Positions 34,257-44,236 of a stretch of 64,000 bases of DNA are shown piece after piece. Under the pieces are notes generated by a model. That model was not told where the DNA came from. It ran no database searches and was given only the letters and a program-made list of their open reading frames with translations. The stretch is from contig DXIP01000004.1 of assembly GCA_019112825.1 (NCBI GenBank), forward strand, positions 1-64,000, written 5' to 3'. The stretch's first letter is position 1. Each line of letters starts with the position of its first letter. This DNA is from Alistipes excrementigallinarum. Its GTDB lineage: Bacteria > Bacteroidota > Bacteroidia > Bacteroidales > Rikenellaceae. Both the position numbers and the translations under genes were made by a program.

Positions 34257-34734
34257 GGCGCCGGGGGTGCCGGGTGCCGGTGCCGGTAAGGGGGTGAGGC
34301 CCGCGATGTTGAGGGGTTGAGGTGCCGTGTGCCGGGTGCCGGGGTCGAGAAAACGGGATGCCGGGTCGTTGAGGTGTCGGGCCGTTGAGAGTTCGGACAA
34401 ATCGGACCGGGCCGCGTGCCGGAAATCGGGTGCCGGGTGGCGTGTGTCGGACGTTGTGCCGCGTATGCCGCTCCCCCATTCCAAACCGCCGCGAACCGCC
34501 GCAAACGCTGCCCCGCCCAAACCTCCGCGAACCGCCCGAGCCGCCCGCCCCGCCCAAAGCGCCGCCACTCTCCGCCCGCTGCGCCGACGGTTGAAGGTCG
34601 AGGGTCGGTCCGCCGCCCTGTCGCCCGCCACTCCCCGCCCCGCCGACGGTTGAAGGTCGACGGCCGGTCTGCCCGCTGCCCGCTGCCCTGCCGCCCGCCG
34701 CGATACGACGAATGAAACAAAATCGGAAAATGCG
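34257..34734. other. Low-complexity spacer between queD and polA
   Basis: The first half repeats GGTGCCGGGTGCCGG-like words; the second half (34480-34700) is C-rich with a recurring GCCGACGGTTGAAGGTCGA (near 34585 and 34640). No gene or promoter consensus is convincing. Confidence 0.45.
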
Positions 34735-37700
34735 ATGAAAAAGCTCTTTCTGGTCGATGCATACGCATTGATATTCAAATACTACTACGCCTTCCTGGGG
34801 CGTCCGATGCGCAACCGCGCCGGGATGAACACCTCCGTCGTCTTCGGATTCGTGAAGTTCCTGCGCGACATCCTCAAGCGCGAGCAGCCCGACCTGCTGG
34901 GGGTTGCCTTCGACCCCAAGGGGGGCAGCTTCCGCCGCGAGCTCTACCCCGCCTACAAGGCCAACCGCGCAGAGACGCCCGAGGATATCCTCCTCTCGGT
35001 CCCCTACGTCAAGCGGGTGCTCGACGCCATGTGCATCCCCGTGCTCGAGGTCGAGGGGTTCGAGGCCGACGACGTCATCGGCACGCTGGCCCACAAGGGG
35101 GTCGACGCGGGCTACGAGGTCTACATGGTGACCCCCGACAAGGACTACGGACAGCTCGTGCGCGACCACTGCGTCATCTACAAGCAGAAGGGCTCCGACG
35201 GCATCGAGATTGTCGACCGCGAGGCGATTCGCCTCAAGTACGGCATCGACGACCCCGTGCTCGTGCGCGACATCCTGGCGCTGTGGGGCGACGCCTCGGA
35301 CAACATCCCCGGCGTGCCGGGCATCGGCGAGAAGGGGGCCTGCAAACTGGTGCAGGCGTGGGGCGACGTGGAGAACATCCTGCGCAACGTCGACCACATC
35401 GCCGGAAAACAGGGCGAACGCATCGCCTCGTGGCGCGACAACCTGCTGCTGGCCAAGCGGCTGACCACCATCCGGCTGGATGTCCCCATCGACTTCCGCC
35501 CCGAGGAGCTGACCCTCTGCGAGCCCCATGTCGACCAGCTGCGGGCGCTCTTCGCCGAGCTCGACTTCAGGGCCTTCATGAACGATTTGCGGAACCTCTC
35601 GCCCGCCGAGCCTCTGTCGGACGCCCCCCGTCAGGAGGCGCAGACGCAGCTGGCCGAGGTGGCGCGCGCCAAGTCGGCCGCCGCCCGCAAGGCCGCGCTG
35701 GCGGGTCAGGGCGACCTCTTCGCCGCTCCGGCCGCGGGTGCGGATACGGGTGCAGGTGCTGCGGCAGGAGCCGCAGGTGCAGGGAGCGCCCAAACGGTCG
35801 GTGCCGCCGGAACAGCCGGGAGTGCCGGAACAGCCGCCGCCGGTGTTGCAGCAGGAGCGGGTGCCGGAATGGCCGGAGCCTCCTCCCCTGCCGGAACTGA
35901 CTCTGCGGCCGGAGCGCTCTCCCCCGCTGCCGAGGGAACGGATGCCGATGCCGGAGCGGCCGCCGGGAGTGCGGAGGCAGATGGCGCGGCGGAGGCCGAA
36001 CCCATGGCCACGGCGCTGACGACGCCCCACGAATATCAGCTCGTCGAGAGTGCGGAGGCGCTGCGCGGGGTGGTCGAGAAGCTGCTCGGCGCGACGGAGT
36101 TCTGCTTCGACACCGAGACCACGGGCCTCGACCTCTTCAACGACCGCATCGTCGGCCTCTCGCTCGCCGTCGAGCCCCACCGCGCCTGGTACGTCCCCTT
36201 CACGCCCGGGGTGGAGGCGGAGTATGCCGCCATCATCCGCCCCCTCTTCGAGTCGGAGCAGATTGCCAAAATCGGCCAGAACATCAAATTCGACCTCATG
36301 GTGCTGCGGCGGCTGGGCGTCGCCCTCCGCGGCCGCCTCTACGATACGATGATTCTCCACTACCTGCTCGACCCCGAATCGCGCCACAACATGAACGCCT
36401 TGGCGGAGCGCTACCTCAACTACCGCCCCATCGAAATCGAGACGCTCATCGGCCGCGGGGCCCGTCAGCTGACGATGGACCAGGTGGCCGTCACGCGCGT
36501 GGCGGAGTATGCCGCCGAGGATGCCGACATCACGCTGCAGCTCAAGCAGTGCCTCTGGCCCGAGGTGGTGCGCGAGGGGCTGCAGCACCTCTATGCCGAA
36601 ATCGAGGAGCCGATGATTGCCGTGCTGGCCGACATCGAGACGGCCGGCGTGCGGATTGACACCGCGGCGCTGGCCGACTACGCCGTCGAGCTGCGCGAAC
36701 GGCTCGCAACCCTCGAGCAGGAGATTCGCACGCTGGCCGAAGAGCCGGCGCTCAACATCAACTCGACGCGCCAGCTGGGCGAGGTGCTCTTCGGCAAGCT
36801 GCGCATCGCCGAGAAGCCCAAGATGACCCGCACGAAGCAGTTCTGCACCGACGAGGAGTATCTGCAGGGCTTTGCCGGCAAGTACCGCATTGTCGCCGCC
36901 GTGCTCGAGTACCGCGGCGTGAAGAAGCTGCTGTCGACCTACGTCGAGGCGCTCCCGCAGCTGGTCAACCCCCGCACGGGGCGCATCCATACGTCGTTCA
37001 ACCAGGCGGTGACGGCCACCGGGCGCCTCTCGTCGACGAATCCCAACCTACAGAACATTCCCGTGCGCGACGAGCTGGGGCGCCGCATCCGCCGCGCCTT
37101 CATCCCCTCGGACGACGACCACCTGCTGCTCTCGGCCGACTACAGCCAGGTCGAGCTGCGGCTGATGGCCCACCTCTCGGGCGACGAGTCGCTCATCGCC
37201 GCCTTCGAGCACGGCGAGGACATCCACGCCGCCACGGCCGCGCGCCTCTTCCACAAGGAGCTCGACGAGGTGACCCCCGAGGAGCGGCGGCGGGCCAAGA
37301 CGGCCAATTTCGGCATCATCTACGGCATTTCGGCCTTCGGGCTGAGCCAGCGGCTCGAGATTCCGCGCAAGGAGGCACGGGAGCTTATCGAGGGCTATTT
37401 CGCCACCTATCCCGGGGTGAAGGCCTACATGGAGCGGGTGGTCGAGCAGGCGCGCCGCGACGGCTTCGTATCGACGATTTTCGGCCGGCGGCGCTATCTG
37501 AACGACATCAATTCGCGCAACGCCGTGGCGCGCGGTCTGGCCGAGCGCAACGCCGTCAACGCCCCGATTCAGGGCTCGGCGGCCGACATCATGAAGATTG
37601 CGATGATTGAGGTGAGCCGCCGCTTTGCGGCCGAGGGCATCCGCTCGAAGGTGATTCTGCAGGTGCACGACGAACTGGTGGTCGACCTGCTGCGCGAGGA

Positions 37701-37812
37701 GCAGGAGCGCGTCACGCGCATCGTCACCGAGGCGATGGAGTCGGCCGCGCGGCTGCGCGTGCGGCTGGTGGTCGAGTGCGGCGTGGGTAAGAACTGGCTC
37801 GAGGCGCACTGA
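34735..37812 (+). CDS. polA: DNA polymerase I with a low-complexity insertion
   Basis: A 1025-residue DNA polymerase I, acting in repair and Okazaki-fragment processing. The 5'-nuclease domain (1 to about 290, with PDKDYGQLV, DNIPGVPGIGEKGA) is followed by an Ala/Gly-rich insertion (about 330-422). A proofreading 3'-5' exonuclease domain follows with its acidic residues intact (CFDTETTGLD at about 454, NIKFDLMVL, YAAEDAD). The polymerase domain has motif A DYSQVELR (about 800) and motif C VHDELVVD (about 977). The insertion adds about 90 residues between two intact domains. A strong terminator follows. Confidence 0.96.
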   Translation: MKKLFLVDAYALIFKYYYAFLGRPMRNRAGMNTSVVFGFVKFLRDILKREQPDLLGVAFDPKGGSFRRELYPAYKANRAETPEDILLSVPYVKRVLDAMCIPVLEVEGFEADDVIGTLAHKGVDAGYEVYMVTPDKDYGQLVRDHCVIYKQKGSDGIEIVDREAIRLKYGIDDPVLVRDILALWGDASDNIPGVPGIGEKGACKLVQAWGDVENILRNVDHIAGKQGERIASWRDNLLLAKRLTTIRLDVPIDFRPEELTLCEPHVDQLRALFAELDFRAFMNDLRNLSPAEPLSDAPRQEAQTQLAEVARAKSAAARKAALAGQGDLFAAPAAGADTGAGAAAGAAGAGSAQTVGAAGTAGSAGTAAAGVAAGAGAGMAGASSPAGTDSAAGALSPAAEGTDADAGAAAGSAEADGAAEAEPMATALTTPHEYQLVESAEALRGVVEKLLGATEFCFDTETTGLDLFNDRIVGLSLAVEPHRAWYVPFTPGVEAEYAAIIRPLFESEQIAKIGQNIKFDLMVLRRLGVALRGRLYDTMILHYLLDPESRHNMNALAERYLNYRPIEIETLIGRGARQLTMDQVAVTRVAEYAAEDADITLQLKQCLWPEVVREGLQHLYAEIEEPMIAVLADIETAGVRIDTAALADYAVELRERLATLEQEIRTLAEEPALNINSTRQLGEVLFGKLRIAEKPKMTRTKQFCTDEEYLQGFAGKYRIVAAVLEYRGVKKLLSTYVEALPQLVNPRTGRIHTSFNQAVTATGRLSSTNPNLQNIPVRDELGRRIRRAFIPSDDDHLLLSADYSQVELRLMAHLSGDESLIAAFEHGEDIHAATAARLFHKELDEVTPEERRRAKTANFGIIYGISAFGLSQRLEIPRKEARELIEGYFATYPGVKAYMERVVEQARRDGFVSTIFGRRRYLNDINSRNAVARGLAERNAVNAPIQGSAADIMKIAMIEVSRRFAAEGIRSKVILQVHDELVVDLLREEQERVTRIVTEAMESAARLRVRLVVECGVGKNWLEAH

Positions 37813-37853
37813 CGACGAGGGTGAAGCGAAAGAGGCTGCACCTGTATATCCTG

Positions 37854-37890
37854 AAAAACCCCGTCTGCTTCTCTTGCAGACGGGGTTTTT
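37854..37890 (+). terminator. polA terminator
   Basis: A perfect 15-bp stem (AAAAACCCCGTCTGC at 37854-37868 with its complement at 37876-37890) and a 7-nt loop, ending in five T residues. The A-run on the left lets it also act on the - strand. Confidence 0.88.
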
Positions 37891-38099
37891 ATCTGGCCGG
37901 CCGAGGCTCCGGCGGGGGGCAGTCTTCCGTGTTTGCCCTCCTTCCGAGTGTATCGGGGGCGCCGGACGGGCCGGGCGCTTCGGAAGAGCCGGAGGGGGCG
38001 GGGTTTCCGGGTGCATCCGGGTGCGTCCGGGCGCCTTGGGGAGTCTCTTTTTCGGACGGGCCGGCCTCAGGGGTGCGGGGTCGCCGCGCAGGGAGCGCC

Positions 38100-38720
38100 T
38101 CAGAACGAGACGCCGACGCGCAGGCCGAAGCCGCCGATGTTGTCAAGCGTGTAGCCCAGCACCTCGCTCGAGTTGGTCGCGATGCTGTAGAAGGCCGCCA
38201 CGTGGAAGCCCAGCCGGTAGTCCGGGCGCGGGAAGATGCTCACGCCCACCTCGGGCGAGAAGTAGAAGCCCCACGAATCGGAGTACTGCTTGACCGTGTA
38301 GTAGTAGGAGGACATCTCGGCGTAGCAGGCGCCGATTTTCGTGCCCACGTAGGGCTGGAGGACGCTCTCGGGCAGGAAGACGTAGCGGCTCGCAACACCG
38401 AACGGCAGCTGGAAGAGCGCGTGCTTCTGGGCGGCCGTCAGCGCCGAGTTGCCCGTCGGGTAGATGGTCTGGCGCGGGATGGACTGCAGGTTGGTCTGGT
38501 AGTTGATGAACAGACCCACGGCCATGCGCGGGCAGAAGTAGTAGCCGCCCTCGAAGTTCATGCCCCACCCCGAGGCCTTGTCGGCGAAGAGGCCGCTGCC
38601 CACGGGGAAGTTGCTTTGCCAGTCGATGTTCATGTAGGTGTTGGGGAAGAGCTGCGCCTTGCCCGGCAGCGTCAGTACGAAGAGCCCGGTTGCGAGCAGC
38701 AGGAGTTTTATGGTTTTCAT
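38100..38720 (-). CDS. Outer-membrane beta-barrel protein
   Basis: A 206-residue protein with a signal peptide (1-22, ending GKAQ) and a mature part of alternating hydrophobic/aromatic strands (YYFCPRMAVGLFINYQ, LQPYVGTKIGACYAEM, WGFYFSPEVGVSIF) ending in VGVSF. The terminal Phe and strand pattern are typical of small porin-fold barrels of about eight strands. I cannot name a closer family or ligand. A DUF4136 lipoprotein gene lies just upstream on the same strand, 23 bp away, suggesting one envelope operon. Confidence 0.8.
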   Translation of the reverse strand: MKTIKLLLLATGLFVLTLPGKAQLFPNTYMNIDWQSNFPVGSGLFADKASGWGMNFEGGYYFCPRMAVGLFINYQTNLQSIPRQTIYPTGNSALTAAQKHALFQLPFGVASRYVFLPESVLQPYVGTKIGACYAEMSSYYYTVKQYSDSWGFYFSPEVGVSIFPRPDYRLGFHVAAFYSIATNSSEVLGYTLDNIGGFGLRVGVSF

Positions 38721-38743
38721 GGTCTCATGCGTTTTTTAGATGG

Positions 38744-39388
38744 TTATTGTGCCAGATAGGGGGATTGTACGAAGGCCTGGTTCAGACCGTCGACGGTGCG
38801 CTGCAGGTTGAGCTCGTCGTCCGCGGTGAGCAGTCCGCCCAGGAAGCAGTCCCAGACGACGGGGAGCTGCTTGCTGCCCGCGTCGGCGTCGCCCTCGAGG
38901 TTGACCATCTCGACCAGCAGCGAGCCGGTCCGGTAGCCGTAGAGCACCGGATAGGGGTAGTACCACCCCAGCCAGTCGCCCCAGTAGCCCGGGCCCCAGT
39001 AGTAGGGGTAATAGCCCCACCAGTAGGGGTAGTTGTAGCCTACGTAGTAGGTCACGCGGCTCACGTAGCTCAGCTGGAGGCCCAGCTGTGCCGCGGCCTT
39101 GTCCTCCACGCGCGTGTAGTTGCGTGCGTCGAGGTTGTCGACCACCGTGGCGATGAGCTGCTGTGCGTCGGCATCCTTCCAGTATTCGGCCTTGTCGGTG
39201 TTGCCGATGAGCAGGATGCTGTCGGGGATGAAGTAGGTGTCGAAGGAGGCGAAGTCGGTCCCCTCGTCGTAGGCCGTGTAGACCAGGTTGTCGTTGTTGA
39301 GCCCCGATGCGGAGGGCTCCTTCTGACACGAAGCGGCTGCAATGCCCAGGAGAGCAACCGCAAGGATTCGGAAAATTCGAACGCTCAT
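38744..39388 (-). CDS. DUF4136 lipoprotein
   Basis: A 214-residue lipoprotein. The signal sequence ends in a lipobox AAASC with Cys21 as the lipidated residue. The mature domain fits DUF4136: YTAYDEGTDFASFDTYFIPD, LDARNYTRVEDKAAAQLGLQLSYV, and an aromatic PYWWGYYPYYWGPGYWGDW stretch typical of Bacteroidota members. The function of the family is unknown. The ATG at 39388 is chosen because it starts the signal peptide; the longer open frame upstream is spacer. It is co-oriented with the beta-barrel gene. Confidence 0.85.
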   Translation of the reverse strand: MSVRIFRILAVALLGIAAASCQKEPSASGLNNDNLVYTAYDEGTDFASFDTYFIPDSILLIGNTDKAEYWKDADAQQLIATVVDNLDARNYTRVEDKAAAQLGLQLSYVSRVTYYVGYNYPYWWGYYPYYWGPGYWGDWLGWYYPYPVLYGYRTGSLLVEMVNLEGDADAGSKQLPVVWDCFLGGLLTADDELNLQRTVDGLNQAFVQSPYLAQ

Positions 39389-39699
39389 GACATTTTGATT
39401 TTTATGGTTTGTTGACTGTCGATGCCGGGGGTTCAAATACTGTTCCACTCGAGCGGGGAGCGCGTCGGCGGACCGAATCTGCCGCAAAGAGGTTTTTTCG
39501 TGCCGGCGGTGCGGGGTGCGGCGGTGCGTTGCGGGAACTTTTCGGCGGGGGAAGGGCGGAGCGGAAGGTTCCGGGGCCGGGGCCGGCTGCGGGCGAGAAA
39601 GAGGCTGAATCGGAGGGGCGTGCCGGTGTGCGGCGGGGAAAGCAGCAGACGGGCGGGAAAAGGATGGAAGATGGGCGATGGAAGCGGCGGCTGGAAGCA

Positions 39700-39738
39700 A
39701 AAAAATCCGGAGGGCGCATGTCGCTCTCCGGATTTTTT
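39700..39738. terminator. Bidirectional terminator after folE
   Basis: A 13-bp stem (AAAAAATCCGGAG at 39700-39712 with CTCCGGATTTTTT at 39726-39738) has A- and T-runs on both sides. It ends folE on the - strand. The rest of 39389-39900 is G-rich on the + strand with no gene. Confidence 0.82.
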
Positions 39739-39900
39739 TATGATAAGGAATCTGCGGATAAACCGGGCCGCCCCGGTCGTTCTGCCGCCGTTCTGCCGCC
39801 GTCCGGGCCGCCGAACTGCGGTCCTCGCCGCCTCGGCTCTTGGTCGTCCTGCCGCCTCCGCCTCCGCTGTCTTTCTGCCCGGCCTTTCTGGCCCCCCCCG

Positions 39901-40509
39901 CTATCTGTAGCGGTGCGAGATAAGGGTCATGAACTCCTCGCGCGTGCGGTGGTCCGAAAGGAAGATGCCCGTGAAGGCCGAGGTCGTCGTCGCCGAGCCC
40001 TGCTTCTCGACCCCCCGCATCTGCATGCACATGTGGCTCGCCTCGATGACCACCGCAACCCCCATCGGGTGGAGCGCCTCCTGGATGCAGTCGCGTATCT
40101 GCACCGTCAGCCGCTCCTGGACCTGCAGCCGCCGCGCAAAGCACTCCACCACGCGGGCAATCTTCGAGAGCCCCGTGATGTAGCCGTTGGGGATGTAGGC
40201 CACGTGCGCGCGGCCGTAGAAGGGGAGCATGTGGTGCTCGCAGAGCGAATAGAGCTCGATATCCTTGACCAGCACCATCTGCTTGTACTCCTCGCGGAAG
40301 GTGGCCGAACGGATAATCTCCAGCGGGTCGGCCTCGTAGCCCTGCGTGAGGAACGACATCGCCTTGGCCACCCGTTCGGGGGTCATGACGAGTCCTTCGC
40401 GCGCCGGGTCCTCGCCCAGCAGGCGCAGAATCTCGGCATAGTGGTGTTTGAGCTGCTCGAGCCGTTCGGCGTCGTAGCGCTCCTGCTTCAGATACCGTTT
40501 CTCTTCCAT
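39901..40509 (-). CDS. folE: GTP cyclohydrolase I
   Basis: FolE opens GTP to 7,8-dihydroneopterin triphosphate, the first step to folate and to queuosine. The 202-residue protein shows the zinc ligands in SLCEHHMLPFYG and ASHMCMQMRGVEKQGS, plus VAYIPNGYITGLSKIARVVE and the substrate-binding RLQVQERLTVQI. Length is standard for the type IA enzyme. Together with queD it supplies the pterin steps of deazaguanine synthesis. It is separated from rdgB by about 70 bp on the same strand. Confidence 0.96.
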   Translation of the reverse strand: MEEKRYLKQERYDAERLEQLKHHYAEILRLLGEDPAREGLVMTPERVAKAMSFLTQGYEADPLEIIRSATFREEYKQMVLVKDIELYSLCEHHMLPFYGRAHVAYIPNGYITGLSKIARVVECFARRLQVQERLTVQIRDCIQEALHPMGVAVVIEASHMCMQMRGVEKQGSATTTSAFTGIFLSDHRTREEFMTLISHRYR

Positions 40510-40581
40510 GTCTTCTTCTCTCTTACGTGCGTGTGCCCCCGCCGCCGCGCCTCAGGGGCGCGAAGGGGGCGCTAAGATACC

Positions 40582-41163
40582 CTATTTTTCGATGGAATGC
40601 AAGTAGTCGGCCAGTTTGCGGACCGCGCGGGCGCGGTGCGAGACGGCGTTCTTCTGCTCGGTGGTCATCTGGGCGAAGGTGCGGTCGTAGCCGTCGGGGA
40701 TGAAGAGCGGGTCGTAGCCGAACCCCTCGCTCCCCTGCTCGTGGTCGATGATGCGCCCCTGGACCACCCCCTCGAAGAGGTGCTCCTCGCCGCCGAGGAG
40801 CAGCGAGATGACCGTGCGGAAGCGCGCCCGGCGGTTCGTCTGCCCCTCGAGGTTGCGGAGCAGCAGGCGGTTGTTGGCCGCGAAGTCGTGGCCGTCGGTG
40901 GCGTAGCGCGCCGAGTGGACCCCCGGGGCGCCCCCCAGCGCCTCGACCTCGAGCCCCGTGTCGTCGGCAAAGCAGTCGAGGCCCGTGCGTGCGTGGAGGT
41001 AGTGGGCCTTCTGCGAGGCGTTGCCCTCGAGCGTCGGCTGCTCCTCGGGAATCTCCTCGTCAACGCCGCAGCCGTGCGGCGTCACAAGCTCGAACGTGGG
41101 GCCCAGGACGGCCTGCACCTCCTTGAGCTTGTGGGCATTGTTGGTTGCAAAGAGTATTTTCAT
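40582..41163 (-). CDS. rdgB: dITP/XTP pyrophosphatase (RdgB/HAM1)
   Basis: A 193-residue house-cleaning enzyme that hydrolyses dITP, dXTP and related non-canonical nucleotides to monophosphates. It begins MKILFATNNAHKLKEVQAVLG (typical T/SxNxxK site) and has FADDTGLEVEALGGAPGVHSARYA, and SEGFGYDPLFIPDGYDRTFAQM with SHRARA near the end. The start at 41163 gives the canonical N-terminus. Its promoter lies within the 3' end region of the ABC ATPase gene. Confidence 0.95.
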   Translation of the reverse strand: MKILFATNNAHKLKEVQAVLGPTFELVTPHGCGVDEEIPEEQPTLEGNASQKAHYLHARTGLDCFADDTGLEVEALGGAPGVHSARYATDGHDFAANNRLLLRNLEGQTNRRARFRTVISLLLGGEEHLFEGVVQGRIIDHEQGSEGFGYDPLFIPDGYDRTFAQMTTEQKNAVSHRARAVRKLADYLHSIEK

Positions 41164-41184
41164 CGCTGTCAGTGGTTCGGGGTA

Positions 41185-41192
41185 CAAAGGTA
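41185..41192 (-). promoter_or_regulatory. -7 promoter box for rdgB
   Basis: On the - strand TACCTTTG fits TAnnTTTG about 22 bp upstream of the rdgB ATG, beside the stop of the upstream ABC ATPase gene. Confidence 0.6.
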
Positions 41193-41193
41193 A

Positions 41194-41860
<667 letters not shown>

Positions 41861-41877
<17 letters not shown>

Positions 41878-43159
41878 GGAGGTAACGGTTGAGGTTGCGC
41901 TCGGCGCGCAGGCCGTAGCGGACAAGCAGCACGAGCGAGACGGGCAGCAGCGGCGGCAGCAGGAAGCCGATGAGGCCGAAGAGCATGACCGTCGAGGCGA
42001 CGGGGCGCGGCTCGTCGGGGTCGTAGAGGGCGTATTTGGCCAGCACGGCGTAGAGCAGCACGAGCGTCGAGAAGGCGAGCCAGAGGGCTGCTACCCAGGC
42101 TGCGCGGGGGTGCAGGAGTGCGGCGGCGAGGGCGAAGGGGGCCGTGGCGAGGAGGTAGTTGCGCAGCGCCTCGAAGACCTTGCGGGCCAGCAGGCGGCCG
42201 CTCTCCAGCTCGGGGAGGAGCAGCAGGGCGAGGGGTTCGTTGCGGGTGTAGCACTCGACGGCGGCCAGTGCCGTGAAGCCCAGGTAGATGAAGCTCCAGT
42301 AGGGGACGGCGGCCAGAAGGAGCGCCCCGAGGGCCAGCAGGAGCGTGGCGATGCGGTGGCGGCGCAGCGTGGCGCACCACTCGGGCGACCAGCCGAGCCA
42401 GCCGATGCGCAGCAGGCTGCGGTGGCGCAGGGCGGCGCCGCGGCGGGGAAGCAGGGCGGCCGTCGGTGCGGCGGCCTGGAGAACCAGGGCGTGCCAGGGG
42501 TGGCCGGCGGCGAGGAGCAGCAGCGAGGCGGGCAGCAGCAGCAGGTGGCAGTCGTACCACGCCCCGAGGCGCGGGCGGCGCAGCAGGAGGTTCATCAGCA
42601 GCGTGTCGCGGCGCGTGAGCTGGAAGCGTACCACAAGGGCGGCGGCGATGAGGGCGGCCCAGAGGGGGTGTGCGGCGGCCACGGCGAAGAAGAGAGCGGC
42701 GATGCCCGCCGCGAAGAGGAGCACCACCGGGAGGAACCACCCCACGCTGCGGAGCCAGCGTGCGGCCAGCCGCAGCCGGAGCCTGCCGAGCGAGAGGTCG
42801 GAGCGGAAGAGGGGCGTGTCGGGCGTTGCGGGGGTTGCCGGAGCTGGGGGCGCTGCGGGAGCTGCGGGGTTGGAGGGCGCTGCCGGGTCCGAAGGCGCCG
42901 CCGGGACCGGGGAGTTGGCCGGAGCGGAAGCGCTGGCCGGGGCATTTGCAGCCGGGGCTGTCTCCCGGGTAGCCGGGGCGGCGGATTTAACGCTCGGTGC
43001 CGAGGTGTTTGCGGCCGGGGCTGTTTCCCGGGCGGACAGGGCCGGGGCGGCCGGTCGGATGGTCGGGGTCGGTTCCTGGGCGGCGGATTTGGCGGCCGGG
43101 GCCGGTGTCGGTTCCGTTTCCGGGGCGACGGTGGATATGTCGGGTGTGGGGCTCTTCAT
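41861..43159 (-). CDS. Integral membrane protein partnered with the ABC ATPase
   Basis: A 432-residue protein. Residues about 1-115 are an Ala/Pro/Thr/Ser-rich low-complexity stretch, followed by about eight to ten hydrophobic segments (for example SVGWFLPVVLLFAAGIAALF, LLLPASLLLLAAG, IATLLLALGALLLAAVPYW, STVMLFGLIGFLLPPLLPV). The overlap with the ATPase gene makes it the likely permease. I do not recognise a named family. The N-terminal tail reads like repeat expansion and may be a soluble, unstructured extension; a later start cannot be excluded, as the membrane part could begin near residue 115. Confidence 0.75.
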
Positions 43160-43162
43160 GGC

Positions 43163-44005
43163 TTACTTGACCACTTCGAGCTGCTCGAGGCGGTGGTCCA
43201 CCACAATCTTGTCGATGATGGTCTTCACCAGAATGTCCATCTCCGACCCCTCCGTATAGTCGGCCGGGCAGACGTGGCTCACGCGGTTGTCGTGGATGAG
43301 CGAGCCCAGCTCGCGCCGCGCGCCCTTCTGCTCGGGGTTGTAGACCGCAATGGAGTGGCCCCCCGAGCTCTTGACCAGCCGCATGCAGGGGATGTCGGTG
43401 GTGCCGTCGCCCACGTATATCATCCGCTTGAAGGGGACCGGACGCTCGTTCTCGGGGATGTAGCGGTTGACCAGCTTCGAGTCGAAGACCGACTCGACCC
43501 CCTTGTTGATTTTGAAGATGAACTGCGTCTTGTTGGTATAGTTGACCGCCACGGCGGGCCAGTAGGCGATGCCGTCGACGTCGTAGAGGAACGAGCAGGC
43601 GTAGATTTTGCGGAACTCGTGGGCGATTTCCGTCCCCTCGATAATCTCCTTGAGCCCCGAGGAGTTGATGTAGTGGAGGATGCGCACGCCGTGCCGCTCG
43701 CCGTAGCGGTTGATGCGGCCGAACCACTCGCGCACGCCCGGATAGAGCGAGACGCGCCGCCCCGACTCCTGGAAGGCCTCGCGGCGCAGCGAGAGCCCCT
43801 TGGACTTCGCCTCCTGAATCATGCGGGCCATGTAGGTGAGCACCATGTCGGCATCCTGCTCCTCGGCCAGCGAGTTGGCCTCCGACCAGAACTCCTTGTT
43901 GCTCTTGCCCACGGCCGGAATGAAGTCATACTCTTGCATGTTGCCGGGCGAGAGCGTGCCGTCGAAATCGTAAATCAGGGCAATGGTGATGCTTGTCTGT
44001 TCCAT
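43163..44005 (-). CDS. HAD-superfamily hydrolase
   Basis: A 280-residue HAD phosphatase. Motif I is IYDFDGTLSPG with the nucleophile Asp and acid Asp. Motif II is in ILHYINSSGLKEII. Motif III/IV reads KRMIYVGDGTTDIPCMRLV. A helical cap (about 35-110) lies between I and II. The substrate is unknown. It starts at 44005, giving MEQTSITIALIYDFDGT. The gene is 3 bp from the membrane-protein gene, so it may share that operon. The promoter is about 170 bp upstream, and the leader contains four 21-bp tandem repeats. Confidence 0.85.
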   Translation of the reverse strand: MEQTSITIALIYDFDGTLSPGNMQEYDFIPAVGKSNKEFWSEANSLAEEQDADMVLTYMARMIQEAKSKGLSLRREAFQESGRRVSLYPGVREWFGRINRYGERHGVRILHYINSSGLKEIIEGTEIAHEFRKIYACSFLYDVDGIAYWPAVAVNYTNKTQFIFKINKGVESVFDSKLVNRYIPENERPVPFKRMIYVGDGTTDIPCMRLVKSSGGHSIAVYNPEQKGARRELGSLIHDNRVSHVCPADYTEGSEMDILVKTIIDKIVVDHRLEQLEVVK

Positions 44006-44050
44006 GGCTGCATGTGTTTTGGGTGCGGGCGCCGGGTGGCTCCTTCCGGG

Positions 44051-44134
44051 CTTTTCCAGTGCCGGCTTGGGCTTTTCCAGTGCCGGCCCGGGCTTTTCCA
44101 GTGCCGGCCCGGGTTTTTCCAGTGCCGGCCCGGG
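44051..44134. repeat. Four tandem 21-bp repeats in the HAD gene leader
   Basis: The unit CTTTTCCAGTGCCGGCCCGG plus G is repeated at 44051-44071, 44072-44092, 44093-44113 and 44114-44134 with one or two changes. It lies between the promoter (44183-44176) and start codon of the HAD gene, so it would be transcribed in its 5' leader. Confidence 0.85.
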
Positions 44135-44175
44135 CGTCGGGACCCCGGAGGGACGCAGGGCGCACGTACAATGTC

Positions 44176-44204
44176 CAAATATACGGAAAAAATCGCTACA
44201 TTTG
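44176..44204. promoter_or_regulatory. Divergent promoters of the HAD hydrolase and nitroreductase genes
   Basis: On the - strand TATATTTG (44183-44176) points to the HAD gene. On the + strand TACATTTG (44197-44204) points to the nitroreductase 33 bp downstream. Both fit TAnnTTTG. Confidence 0.6.
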
Positions 44205-44236
44205 TGTGAACGAACCCGTAAAAGAGAACAGATACC

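Noticed and set aside
44051..44134. CRISPR array
   Set aside because: The 21-bp units are directly abutting with no spacers, and there are no cas genes. The same holds for the repeats at 47047-47151 and 54762-54870.
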